A stretch of 64,000 nt of DNA from Rufibacter sp. DG15C (GTDB taxonomy: Bacteria; Bacteroidota; Bacteroidia; Cytophagales; Hymenobacteraceae): positions 3,348,001 to 3,412,000 of the forward strand of contig NZ_CP010776.1 of assembly GCF_001577755.1 (NCBI RefSeq), in the 5' to 3' direction. Positions within the stretch are counted from its first letter, which is position 1. Each line of letters opens with the position of its first letter. A program made the position numbers and the translations under genes. Under the pieces are notes generated by a model. It was not told where the DNA came from and searched no databases. It saw nothing but the letters and a program-made list of their open reading frames with translations. Below are positions 49,754 to 58,454 of this stretch, piece after piece.

Positions 49754-50821
49754 ATGGCAACATCCTTGACGCACGCCGAAATTTACGCTGACGTAGCCGC
49801 TTCTGCCCAGCAGGCTGGCTTACGCTACCTGCCAGACACCAAACCGGGCATTACCAGGCAAGCAAAAGGCAAGAAAACCGAGTACTTCTCTGCCAAAGGC
49901 GAAAAGATCACGGATGAGAAAACCTTGGAACGGGTGCAAAAACTGGTTATTCCGCCGGCTTGGACGGATGTCTGGATTTCGCCTTCGCCCAATGGGCACA
50001 TACAAGCCACGGGCCGGGACGTGAAAGGCCGCAAGCAGTACGTGTACCACCCAGAGTGGCAGCAGACCAGGAGCGTCAATAAGTTTGGCCGCATGATGGC
50101 TTTTGCAAAGGCCTTACCGGGTATTAGGGAGCAGGTTGAAAAAGACCTCAGGCTGAAGAAATTGGAGAAGCGTAAAATTTTGGCCATTGTGGTTGAACTG
50201 CTAGACCATTCTTTTATTAGGATAGGCAACAAGACCTACGCCAAGGAAAACAAATCCTTCGGGCTGACCACCTTGCGCGACCGCCACGCCACCATTGAAG
50301 GCGACCACCTGCGGTTGGAGTTTGTGGGCAAGAAGGGAATCAAGCATGAGATCAGCATCAAAGACCGAAGACTGGCCAGATTGGTTAAGCAGTGCCAGGA
50401 GATACCGGGGTATGACCTGTTCCAATATTATGACGAGGAAGGCAACCGACAGACCCTGGAATCTGGCGACGTGAATGAGTACCTGCGTTCTCTAAGCGAG
50501 GAAGAGTTTACGGCCAAGGACTTCAGGACTTGGGGCGGCACGGTCACCATGGTAGAATGCCTGGAAACGGTTTTAGACCAGCACCCCGAAATTGAGAAGG
50601 AAGCCTCTGTGAAGGAAGCGGTGAAAATGGTAGCCAAAGAGCTCGGCAACACGCCCACCGTGTGTAGCAAATACTACATTCACCCAGAGGTAGTCAACCT
50701 GTTTAAGCAAGACAAGCTGATTGATTATTTGCGCAAGCATGATGCTAAAAAGAAGAAAGAGAATCCCTATCTTACCCGTACCGAAGAGTTTGTCATGAAG
50801 ATGCTGCAAGAAGTGAAATAG
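49754..50821 (+). CDS. DNA topoisomerase IB (poxvirus-like)
   Basis: A 355-residue type IB topoisomerase. The N-terminal domain (LRYLPDTKPGITRQ ... IPPAWTDVWISPSPNGHIQA) and catalytic domain (RIGNKTYAKENKSFGLTTLRDRH, then WGGTVTMV) match bacterial enzymes of the poxvirus type. The nucleophile is expected to be Tyr308 in CSKYYIHP, with Arg and His partners in the preceding segments. It relaxes supercoils by nicking one strand through a 3'-phosphotyrosine bond. Bacterial copies are common in Bacteroidota. It is bracketed by two palindrome copies. Confidence 0.93.
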   Translation: MATSLTHAEIYADVAASAQQAGLRYLPDTKPGITRQAKGKKTEYFSAKGEKITDEKTLERVQKLVIPPAWTDVWISPSPNGHIQATGRDVKGRKQYVYHPEWQQTRSVNKFGRMMAFAKALPGIREQVEKDLRLKKLEKRKILAIVVELLDHSFIRIGNKTYAKENKSFGLTTLRDRHATIEGDHLRLEFVGKKGIKHEISIKDRRLARLVKQCQEIPGYDLFQYYDEEGNRQTLESGDVNEYLRSLSEEEFTAKDFRTWGGTVTMVECLETVLDQHPEIEKEASVKEAVKMVAKELGNTPTVCSKYYIHPEVVNLFKQDKLIDYLRKHDAKKKKENPYLTRTEEFVMKMLQEVK

Positions 50822-50836
50822 CGCAAACTCTACTTG

Positions 50837-50878
50837 GTCGTTTTTGGCTTGTTTTCTGGAAAGCAAGCCAAAAACGAC
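50837..50878. repeat. Intergenic palindrome, copy 16
   Basis: GTCGTTTTTGGCTTGTTTTC / GAAAGCAAGCCAAAAACGAC; GGCTTG/CAAGCC is a paired variant and two extra flanking bases pair. Confidence 0.85.
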
Positions 50879-50926
50879 TGTACGCCACCTCCCCCTTTCT
50901 ATTCAAGTTTTATAAAAAGTTAGGGA

Positions 50927-51445
50927 ATGATTCCTCTTGAAAACGCGCGCCTTGTGCTGCAGCCGCTCACCAAAGAGCAGCTGAGCTTGTATCTTTTGAA
51001 CGACGGATCCTTAGAAAAACAACTAGGAGTGGGCTATACTCCCAAAGCCATCAACCACGACCTAAAGGACGGCTTAGAACGGCATTTTCTGCCCTTAGTG
51101 GGCAGCCACCCTACAGACTTTTATTTTTACACGCTGTGGTCCATTGTGCTCAAAGAAGAAAATGTCCTGGTAGGCGACCTCTGTTTTAAGGGCGCGCCAG
51201 ATGAAGAAGGACACATTGAGATTGGCTATGGCACCTATGACCATTACCAGAACAAAGGCATCATGACCGAGGCCGTTGCCCTGCTGCTGACTTGGTGTAA
51301 AACGCGCCCAGAGATTAAAACCGTCCTCGCCGAAACGGAGACGGGCAACACTGCCTCAGAGAAAATCCTACAGAAAAACGGCTTCACCTGCTATCACAAA
51401 GGCCGCGACAACAGTTGGTGGAAAATTTCCTTACGAAACCAGTGA
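50927..51445 (+). CDS. GNAT family N-acetyltransferase (RimJ/RimL-like)
   Basis: A 172-residue acetyltransferase. The acetyl-CoA-binding segment is IEIGYGTYDHYQNKGIMTEA, where QNKGIM replaces the usual QGKGYG-like loop, followed by LAETETGNTASEKILQKNGF, the motif B region of RimJ/RimL-type enzymes. It transfers acetyl from acetyl-CoA to an amine, perhaps a protein N-terminus or small molecule. Its stop codon abuts the end of the convergent gene (51446) with no spacer, so there is no room for a terminator. Confidence 0.9.
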   Translation: MIPLENARLVLQPLTKEQLSLYLLNDGSLEKQLGVGYTPKAINHDLKDGLERHFLPLVGSHPTDFYFYTLWSIVLKEENVLVGDLCFKGAPDEEGHIEIGYGTYDHYQNKGIMTEAVALLLTWCKTRPEIKTVLAETETGNTASEKILQKNGFTCYHKGRDNSWWKISLRNQ

Positions 51446-53038
51446 TTACAGTCCTTCGCGATCAAAGGCGTGGATGGAGACGTCTCTGGTTTTCTTGACT
51501 TTGGTTTCCTTGCCACCTTCTACTTCAATGCCGATGCGGGTGTCATAGACCCTGGTTTTTTTGCTTGCGCCGCTGACTGAGGACTCGTCTTTGACCTCAT
51601 CTTCAGCCACGCCTCCGTAGATGTTGACCAAGATGCCTTTTCTGGCTTTACCGGTGAGCTTGAAATTGTCTTTGCCGCCTAAGCCATGCAAGGTGATGCT
51701 TTTAGTTTCTTGGGGCAGAAACGTGCGTTCATAGGAGAGGACGGGCTTTTTCTTGTCATCCTCGGGTACTTGAAACACCTGCACCTTGGTTTTTCCGTCT
51801 TCCTGGCGCTCCACTACAAATTCTTCCACTTGGTCGGTGCCCGGGACTAATACATGTTGGGCGTACAAGGCGTACATCTGTTCCGCTATCTGCGGCAGCT
51901 GGTCTCTTCTTGATTTAAGGTTGCTGGTAATTTCTTCGCCGGTAAGATTATAAACTGCCAGTGGAAGTTCTGAGACTGCTTTTTCAATGACTGCATCCGT
52001 TAATTGGCTTTGCAGTTGTTTTGCCTGGGTTTGCCATTGCTCCAGGGTCATTTCATTTAAACATTGGTTGTCTATGAAGTGGGCGTTTTGCAAGTAGCCT
52101 TTGACGTTGGAGACGCCTGGCTTGAAGGTTTTCATTTTACTGAGCGGCGCCCAGCTTCTGCTGGCCAACCACGGCACAATGCCGTCGCTAAACTTAAAGA
52201 AAGCCTGGTCGCGGTCTTTGGGAACAGGGGCATAGGTATACTTATCACCGTTTTCATAAACAGCCCACTGCCACTGGCCCTGGTGTCGGTCCCAATCACC
52301 TATGAGTACATCAAATAAGCGGGCTTTGGCGAAGGCGTTTTGGTCTGGGAGGTGGCCATGTTGGGTGAACCTGTTTTCCAAAAACTCCTCAGAACTGACC
52401 AGGTTTTTGGCCTTCCCAAAATAGTCTGTCAATGACTCCTTGCCTTCAAATTTTTCCTCTAGCAGAAAAACGCGGTCACTAAACTCTGACACATTCTCCA
52501 CTAGGCCTTTCACATCCTTAGGCACATAAAAATAAATAGGATGGCTATGCGGAATCTTAGCCCCGATGGCCAAAGAAGAAACCACTGCCGCACCAAAAGG
52601 ATGGGCCGCCGAAGTCTGGTCCCTTAAAATATTGGTGAGAAAGGTGTTGCGTAAGCCTTTGGGGAGGATGTCAGCTGGGTTCTTATCTACGGAGCGTAAT
52701 GCGTACTGCCGGCCGTCTTTGTTTTTAAGAGTGAGACTGGTGGTTTGAAAACCGCCGCCCAATTCATCTGGAGTGAGGCCACCGTGCGTTTTGGCTAAGT
52801 CTAGGACAGGAAGCGTCACGGGTTGGGCCCACACCTTGCGGTAGTGCTTTCCCCACCAGAGGCGGTGCCACCAGCCTTTATCATATTGTTTTCCGGCCAC
52901 CACCAAAGCAGAGTCATAAGTGGCTCCTGGGGTACGCACTACATTGCCTGCCAGCGCTGTTTCTTGGAAATAGTTTTTCTTGGCACACCCCGTTAGCAGG
53001 GCTCCCACCAAAAAAAGAAAGAGTAGGTATTTCAGCAT
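51446..53038 (-). CDS. Lipoprotein with possible kinase-like catalytic motifs (paralog A)
   Basis: A 530-residue lipoprotein (hydrophobic LLFLFLVGALLTGC, lipobox Cys18). Not a named family to me. It is clearly paralogous to the divergent gene at 53187: both have [FW]WGKHYRKVWA.PV ... (residues 61-73), QTTSLTLKNKDGRQYALRSVDK, RDQTS..HP(F/Y)GA, LFDVLIGDWDRHQGQW (241-256) and PVPKDRDQAFFKF (271-283). The D-W-D-R-H loop followed by D-R-D recalls catalytic and metal-binding loops of atypical kinases such as HipA and CotH/Fam20C, with a Lys or Arg in ALRSVDK as a possible ATP contact; this is inference. The C-terminal part is beta-rich (HGLGGKDNFKL ... NIYGGVAEDEV). The ATG at 53038 is chosen over a TTG at 53056. 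Ends without the beta-barrel I recall in longer relatives. Confidence 0.65.
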   Translation of the reverse strand: MLKYLLFLFLVGALLTGCAKKNYFQETALAGNVVRTPGATYDSALVVAGKQYDKGWWHRLWWGKHYRKVWAQPVTLPVLDLAKTHGGLTPDELGGGFQTTSLTLKNKDGRQYALRSVDKNPADILPKGLRNTFLTNILRDQTSAAHPFGAAVVSSLAIGAKIPHSHPIYFYVPKDVKGLVENVSEFSDRVFLLEEKFEGKESLTDYFGKAKNLVSSEEFLENRFTQHGHLPDQNAFAKARLFDVLIGDWDRHQGQWQWAVYENGDKYTYAPVPKDRDQAFFKFSDGIVPWLASRSWAPLSKMKTFKPGVSNVKGYLQNAHFIDNQCLNEMTLEQWQTQAKQLQSQLTDAVIEKAVSELPLAVYNLTGEEITSNLKSRRDQLPQIAEQMYALYAQHVLVPGTDQVEEFVVERQEDGKTKVQVFQVPEDDKKKPVLSYERTFLPQETKSITLHGLGGKDNFKLTGKARKGILVNIYGGVAEDEVKDESSVSGASKKTRVYDTRIGIEVEGGKETKVKKTRDVSIHAFDREGL

Positions 53039-53186
53039 TCTAGTAATATTCGCCAATGGCTATACTTTGCCATGGCCGTAAAGGTTGTCTAATGCCCAAC
53101 AATACAGATGCGTTTAGGTTTTTACCCAAGCTTACAGTGAAGGAAGCAAAACTTGTGTATAGGGATTCTGGTATAAGTACGTATTC

Positions 53187-54776
53187 ATGAAAAAGGCTTC
53201 TACTTTAAACCGGCTCTGGGCTAGGTTCACTTTTATAGGCATTGTCCTAACTCTTTCGCTAGGCAGTCAAACTCCCGCTTGGGCTCAAGCTTCCAAAGAC
53301 TCTACCATTGTGGTGGCGGCTGCCGCGCACTATCTAAAAAACCCGTTTCATAGATTTTGGTGGGGAAAGCACTACCGCAAGGTGTGGGCAGAGCCTGTGC
53401 AAGTACCCGTATTGCGCTTGGACCAAATGCGCAGCGGCTTAATTCCTTTAGAACAAGGCGGAAGCTTCCAGACCAGAACCCTTCGGCTGAAGGATAAGGA
53501 GGGGAAGGAGTATGTGCTACGCTCCATTGACAAAGACCCGGCGCGCGCCTTGCCAGAGTTCTGGCGGAAAACCTTTCTGGCGTCGGTGATGCGGGATCAG
53601 ACCAGTGTCATTCACCCGTACGGGGCCTTTCTGGTACCTGCCTTGGCCAGTGCTGCCAAAGTCAACCACACCAACCCACAACTGGTGTACATAGCAGATG
53701 ACAAAGCCTTAGGAGAGTTCCAGGGAGTGTTTGCCAACCAGTTGGCTTTGTTGGAAGAGCGACCAGAAGGCCCCTGGCCAACGCTAGAAAGCTTCGGGAA
53801 TGCCAAGGAGGTCATCAGTTCTAGCAAAGCCTTTGAACAGCTCATCAAAGATCCTAAATTCCAGGTAGATGCCAAGCGTTATCTGCGGTCCAGGCTATTT
53901 GATATGTGGGTAAGCGACTGGAGCCGAAGGGAAGACCAGTGGCGCTGGGGCGTGCACAAGCAAGGCAAGCAAACTATCTTTGAACCTATTCCCAGAGACC
54001 GTGACCACGCCTTCTTTAAGTTTAAGGACGGGGTGCTCACGTCTATTATCACGCTCTTCAAAGCTAATTACCAAAGCTTTGACCATACCATTAGTAGAAG
54101 TAATGTGAATGGCCTTACCAAGAGCTCCAGAAGGATGGATGCTTATTTTCTGGCGTATCTAACCGAGCAGGATTTTAAGGAAGTGGCGCAAGAACTGCAA
54201 GGTAATCTGACTGACCAAGCCATTGACCAAGCTATTGCTCAATGGCCCTCCCAGATACAGGCTTTGTCTGGGCAGGAATTCTCTCAAAAGTTAAAAGAAA
54301 GGAGAGCCGACCTACCCGAAGCCGCGAATGCTTTTTACAAACTAATCAATCAGGAGGTGCTGCTGCCCGGCACCGATGAGAAAGATGTGTTTGAAATTGA
54401 GTTGCATCAGAACGGCGACCTGACGGTAAAGGTCTTCGCCCAACACAAAAAAGACAGCACGCAGCTTATCCATCAAAAAACGTTTAAGCCTCATGAAACC
54501 GCTTCTTTGTCTATCTATGGATTAGGTGATGAAGACATGTTTCTTGTCAAAGGACAAGGCAAAAACCAAATCAAAGTGAAGCTGTACGGCGGTGAAGACG
54601 AGGACCAGGTCAAAGCTACCGAATCCTGGAAACCAACCGGTCAAAAGATTCTCATCATGGATGAGGAGGATGGCAACCAATACCCCAAGGTGAAAGGCAT
54701 AGACATCAAAGAGCACACCCCAGTGGCTGACGAGTTCACTGGGAAAGGTTGGCTCTTGCGGCACAGGTTGCACTAA
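53187..54776 (+). CDS. Secreted paralog B of the kinase-like pair, altered active-site motif
   Basis: A 529-residue exported protein with a Sec signal (cleavage near AWAQA, residue 35). It shares the framework of paralog A: HRFWWGKHYRKVWAEPVQVP (55-74), TLRLKDKEGKEYVLRSIDKD, RDQTSVIHPYGA, PIPRDRDHAFFKF (267-279) and a beta-rich end (YGLGDEDMFLVKG ... LYGGEDEDQVKA). The catalytic-looking loop reads SDWSRREDQW (243-252) instead of GDWDRHQGQW, so the second Asp and the His are replaced by Ser and Arg. If the family is enzymatic, this copy may be inactive or differently tuned. It is divergent from A with 148 bases between starts, pointing to shared control. Confidence 0.62.
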   Translation: MKKASTLNRLWARFTFIGIVLTLSLGSQTPAWAQASKDSTIVVAAAAHYLKNPFHRFWWGKHYRKVWAEPVQVPVLRLDQMRSGLIPLEQGGSFQTRTLRLKDKEGKEYVLRSIDKDPARALPEFWRKTFLASVMRDQTSVIHPYGAFLVPALASAAKVNHTNPQLVYIADDKALGEFQGVFANQLALLEERPEGPWPTLESFGNAKEVISSSKAFEQLIKDPKFQVDAKRYLRSRLFDMWVSDWSRREDQWRWGVHKQGKQTIFEPIPRDRDHAFFKFKDGVLTSIITLFKANYQSFDHTISRSNVNGLTKSSRRMDAYFLAYLTEQDFKEVAQELQGNLTDQAIDQAIAQWPSQIQALSGQEFSQKLKERRADLPEAANAFYKLINQEVLLPGTDEKDVFEIELHQNGDLTVKVFAQHKKDSTQLIHQKTFKPHETASLSIYGLGDEDMFLVKGQGKNQIKVKLYGGEDEDQVKATESWKPTGQKILIMDEEDGNQYPKVKGIDIKEHTPVADEFTGKGWLLRHRLH

Positions 54777-54780
54777 AGTA

Positions 54781-54828
54781 AAATTCGTTTTTGGCCTGTT
54801 TTCATGGAAACAGGCCAAAAACGAATTT
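54781..54828. repeat. Intergenic palindrome, copy 17, with extended arms
   Basis: AAATTCGTTTTTGGCCTG ... CAGGCCAAAAACGAATTT; five extra flanking bases pair on each side. It fills the whole 50-base spacer between two convergent genes. Confidence 0.9.
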
Positions 54829-56224
54829 AGAAAATCAGAACTTTGTCCGTGTGTTTGGTTCTCAGGTAACCTCTCAAAATCTGCTGGGTGTCTTTGTTGT
54901 CATTGTAACGTTTAATGACATCCAGAAAATCTTCCAAGCTAGAGGCGCTAAAGGACTCATCCACGTACCCGAAGCCCCGGTAACTACCATTCTCCACTAC
55001 TACTACCGACTTCTCGTCTGGCTGCCGTCCTTTGCCTATCACCACAAAATTGTCATGGTCATATTTGAAGGCGTCTAAGGCCATCTGCACGCGCTTGTTG
55101 TATTCTTCTGGGGCTTCCTTGCCAATACAGGCGCCGTTGCACTGGTGCACCTGGTAATCAAAACAAGCCCCATTGGATTTATACAGATCACAGAGCTTCT
55201 GGCAAAGGTTAAACTTGGCCACCCGACTGAACAAAAAGTTCTTGGCCTGGAATTGGTTGGCCAGCGTGATGACCGGCGCCATTTCAGTTTTGGCCTTCTG
55301 AAAGGTCATGCGCAGGTAACCGTCCTGGTCTGTGTAAGTGAAAATACCCGAATGATAGACACTGCGGCGTTGGGCACGGTTGTAAAAAGGTTTGCGCTTC
55401 TTAATCTCATCAGACTCAAATAACAAGGCCACCAACTCGCTGCCCGTGCGCTCATAGGTGATGCTGGCAATGCGGTTCTTGAACTCAATGGACTTCTTGC
55501 TCTTAAAGTCAATGCTAAAATGCTGGATAATCCGTTTTCTGATGCTCTTGCTTTTACCCACGTAGATAATCTCACCACTCTCATCATGAAAGTAATACAC
55601 ACCCGCCTCCAGGGGCAGTGCGTCTACCATTTCTCTAGAGATATTGGGTGGCAGCAGCGATGTTTTAATCTCCTTGGTCAAGGCAGAACCGCCATCCAAT
55701 TTGTCATCCTGGTCGGCGTCAACTTTGGCTTGGTCTATTTTTAGAAGGCGGTCAAATAGAACGGCCGTCGCCTCAGCGTCGCCAATGGCGCGGTGACGCA
55801 GACGCAAGGGAATGTCAATGCTTTTGCAAAGCTTTCCCAGACTATAAGAAGGCAAACCAGGCATCAATTTCCGGCTAAGGCGCACGGTGCACAAGGTCTT
55901 CCGCTGAAAGTTAAACCCCAAGTCTGAGAATTCTTTTTTCAGGAAGGAATAGTCAAAGCGTACGTTATGGGCCACGAAGACTTTACCGTCAGTGATCTGC
56001 ACAATGTCTTTGGCCACCTCATGGAACTTGGGCGCATCGCGCACCATCTCATCTGTGATGCCCGTGAGCTGGGAGATAAAGAAGGGGATGGGCCTTCCTG
56101 GGTTTATGAGCGTAGAATATTGGTCTACCACCTGGTTGCCGTCATGGATGAAGACTGCTATTTCAGTGATTCTGTCGTCTGAGGGTTGGCTACCAGTGGT
56201 TTCTATGTCTATGATGGCGTACAC
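54827..56224 (-). CDS. DnaQ-like exonuclease fused to GIY-YIG (UvrC-type) nuclease
   Basis: A 465-residue two-domain nuclease. Residues 1-165 form a DEDDh exonuclease (IIDIETTG with Asp6/Glu8, VFVAHNVRFDYSFL, HRAIGDAEATAVLFDRL). After a linker residues 200-280 form a UvrC-like GIY-YIG domain: LPLEAGVYYFHDESGEIIYVGKSKSIRKRI, with the later ELVALLFESDEIKKRKPFYN typical of UvrC. A C-terminal region with a cysteine set (LCQKLCDLYKSNGACFDY...CNGACIG) resembles the Cys region seen in Cho-like nucleases. It probably makes the 3' incision or trims DNA in repair; the partner is unknown. Stop codons of this and the preceding gene are separated by palindrome copy 17. Confidence 0.88.
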   Translation of the reverse strand: MYAIIDIETTGSQPSDDRITEIAVFIHDGNQVVDQYSTLINPGRPIPFFISQLTGITDEMVRDAPKFHEVAKDIVQITDGKVFVAHNVRFDYSFLKKEFSDLGFNFQRKTLCTVRLSRKLMPGLPSYSLGKLCKSIDIPLRLRHRAIGDAEATAVLFDRLLKIDQAKVDADQDDKLDGGSALTKEIKTSLLPPNISREMVDALPLEAGVYYFHDESGEIIYVGKSKSIRKRIIQHFSIDFKSKKSIEFKNRIASITYERTGSELVALLFESDEIKKRKPFYNRAQRRSVYHSGIFTYTDQDGYLRMTFQKAKTEMAPVITLANQFQAKNFLFSRVAKFNLCQKLCDLYKSNGACFDYQVHQCNGACIGKEAPEEYNKRVQMALDAFKYDHDNFVVIGKGRQPDEKSVVVVENGSYRGFGYVDESFSASSLEDFLDVIKRYNDNKDTQQILRGYLRTKHTDKVLIF

Positions 56225-56332
56225 GCAACAAGGATTGGTGGTAAGGTAGCGGTGCTTCCGCTAGAGTTATAACCGAGGAATAGGCAATATCGTTTCATCT
56301 TGATATTACAACATGTACGGGAAAACGTCATA

Positions 56333-56362
56333 AAAAAAGCAGCCACCAGGGCTGCTTTTTCT
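56333..56362 (-). terminator. Intrinsic terminator after the DUF2383 gene
   Basis: AAAAAGCAGCC / GGCTGCTTTTT perfect stem around ACCAG, with T run on the minus strand; 32 bases beyond the stop at 56394. Confidence 0.8.
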
Positions 56363-56393
56363 GTCTCAAAAGGAGACGTACTATATCCAAATC

Positions 56394-56864
56394 TTAAATG
56401 CCGTTTTTCAGGCTGGTAATGGTCTGTTTAGCGGTCTGAATCTCCTGCTGCTGTTTCTGGATGATGTTTTTCACATCCATCGGCAATGCAGTGTCATTCA
56501 AGGCGTTGCTATAGGCTTTCAAAGCGGCCTCATCGCCGTTTTCGCATTCAGACAAGATGGCCTTGCTGTCATTGCCGCCAATAGCTGATTTTAAGTTGAT
56601 CCAACCGCGGTGTACGGCACCGGCTGCTTCCATGGCAATGCCTTCTACGGTGGTGGTGTTAGAGGTGCTTCCGCCTAACTGTTGGGCTTTGCTTTCTAAC
56701 TCGCTAACAAAAGAAGCGCGTTGCTGGGCAAGTCTTTCCAACTCTGATTTTACTCTTGGGTTGTCTACCGCACCGGCGGCCGTCTCATATCCTTTTCTAC
56801 CGTCGCGGGCAGTTTCTACTAGGTCATTTAAGGTGTTAAGAATCTTATCATTTGGGTTATTCAT
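56394..56864 (-). CDS. PA2169-type four-helix-bundle protein (DUF2383)
   Basis: A 156-residue helical protein matching DUF2383: LNDLVETARDGRKGYETAAGAV opening, then ELERLAQQRASFVSELESKA, HRGWINLKSAIGGNDSKAIL and ECENGDEAALKAYSNAL. These ferritin-like bundles have Glu/His residues on the helices but are of unproved function; they are often found with stress genes, like the DUF892 protein at the start of this window. Soluble, no signal peptide. Confidence 0.9.
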   Translation of the reverse strand: MNNPNDKILNTLNDLVETARDGRKGYETAAGAVDNPRVKSELERLAQQRASFVSELESKAQQLGGSTSNTTTVEGIAMEAAGAVHRGWINLKSAIGGNDSKAILSECENGDEAALKAYSNALNDTALPMDVKNIIQKQQQEIQTAKQTITSLKNGI

Positions 56865-56976
56865 AGTTGTATTCTGTTTGGTAAAACATTGTTGAACCTG
56901 CTCTTTACTTTTAAGACAAATGTCTAAGAAGCATGAGCGTCTGTTCTTTTACTTGTCAGAAATACAATTAGTTGCA

Positions 56977-57017
56977 CCGTTTTTGGCCTGATTTTCAGAA
57001 AAGAGCCCAAAAATGAC
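56977..57017. repeat. Intergenic palindrome, copy 18
   Basis: CCGTTTTTGGCCTGATTTTC / GAAAAGAGCCCAAAAATG with three mismatches; in the spacer between two minus-strand genes. Confidence 0.7.
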
Positions 57018-57021
57018 TTTC

Positions 57022-58119
57022 CTATTCTTTACGTTTTCGCTTGAGCTTCTTGAGGAGTTTTAGTTCACGAGGTTCGCGGTGAATGTCTCCCAGCAAAAAC
57101 GCGAATGGTTTCAAGGGCGCGTACTGATCTAGTAGAACCTTGAGGATGGCAATGAGCGGGATGGATAAGATCATGCCCGCAGCTCCCCAGATTTCGCCGC
57201 CCATGATCAAGGCAATGATGGCCGCAAACGGGTTGATGCTCACCTTAGAGCCCACCACGTTGGGTGTAATGAAATTGCCTTCCAGAAACTGTACAAACGC
57301 AAAGATGGCCACCACAATTAGCATGTTGGTCACAGAGCCGGTGTTCACTAGCACATACAGCGCGGGTAAGGCAGCGCCCAGCATGATGCCTATGTAAGGA
57401 ATAATGGTCAAAATGGCGGCAAAGGCCCCGAAGAAGATGGCATATTCAATGCCCATGATCATCAAGCCAATGGAGTTGAGAATTGACACAATCACTATCA
57501 CTATCACTAAGCCTGAGATGTAGCTCTGCACTACCTGCTGTATATTGTCAATGGTGTTTAGAATGCTTTCACGTTTACTAACGGCAATAAATTGGAAGAT
57601 GAATTGCCGCAAGTGGTCGCGGTAATACAGCATACAAAAGACATAGATGGGGATGAGCGTGATGACAGTGAGGGCGCCAGTGGTCAAGGAAATGGTACTT
57701 CCCACAAAAGCGGTACCCGTCTGGCTGATGTTGCCCAGTGCTTTTTCAATGAATTCTGAGCGGTTGGTGGGTTTGATGCCAAACTTATTAAATAGAAACA
57801 TCTGGATCTTGGAGATCAGGATGGACAGCTTAGCGGAGATGTCGTTCAACTCTGCCGTAAAATTCCCGATCTGCATGGAGAAAAAGTAGATCATCAAAGC
57901 CACCACCAGAATCACTAAAATCAAGCTTAGGAGCGTGGCCATGGACCGAGGCATCTGGCGTTCCAACCGTGTGCTGATGGGCAAAAGGAGTAGGGCAAAC
58001 AAACCGGCAAAGCTCAACGGAATCAAGATGGACTTGAATGTCTGCATGAAATACAATAGCAGAAACAGGCCCAACAGGATAACTGTGTACTTAAAATAGG
58101 AGGGTAATTTTAATTCCAT
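57022..58119 (-). CDS. AI-2E family transporter (PerM-like permease)
   Basis: A 365-residue inner-membrane protein with about eight predicted helices. The family pattern includes an N-terminal helix pair (YTVILLGLFLLLYFMQTF, LIPLSFAGLFALLLLPI), a long cytoplasmic loop and the C-terminal block IPYIGIMLGAALPAL ... FITPNVVGSKVSINPFAAII, typical of the AI-2E/PerM family. Despite the name, substrates differ and are mostly unknown; some members export small molecules or Na+. A basic tail ends it. It is divergent from parE. Confidence 0.92.
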   Translation of the reverse strand: MELKLPSYFKYTVILLGLFLLLYFMQTFKSILIPLSFAGLFALLLLPISTRLERQMPRSMATLLSLILVILVVALMIYFFSMQIGNFTAELNDISAKLSILISKIQMFLFNKFGIKPTNRSEFIEKALGNISQTGTAFVGSTISLTTGALTVITLIPIYVFCMLYYRDHLRQFIFQFIAVSKRESILNTIDNIQQVVQSYISGLVIVIVIVSILNSIGLMIMGIEYAIFFGAFAAILTIIPYIGIMLGAALPALYVLVNTGSVTNMLIVVAIFAFVQFLEGNFITPNVVGSKVSINPFAAIIALIMGGEIWGAAGMILSIPLIAILKVLLDQYAPLKPFAFLLGDIHREPRELKLLKKLKRKRKE

Positions 58120-58454
58120 GCCCTAGGTTGGGTTCAAGTAAATATTTAAAGCTGAATGCGTTGAGGTTATATTGCTAAAAATAATAGCACAAATTAGTAG
58201 TTAACGATAAGTCAAAGTTAAAATGTGCTAAAAAAATAAGCATTCAATGTCTCTTTGAATGAACTGCAAAGCCCTATATTTGGTTACAAAAGGGAAAATA
58301 CGTAAGTGCCTCGCCTGTTAATTTCAGCGCCACCAATGGCCTATCTTAGGCCTTACCAACTGATAGAAAAAATTGGGTTCAGGAGCCTAGACATGGCAAA
58401 GTACACGCATTTTTTCATTTATTTTACCGAATTCTACTAAAAGCAGCTTGCCCC
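58120..58454. other. 335-base divergent intergenic region upstream of parE
   Basis: AT-rich spacer between the permease gene (minus) and parE (plus). A small hairpin CATTCA...TGAATG near 58241-58261 is the only structure noticed. Confidence 0.5.
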
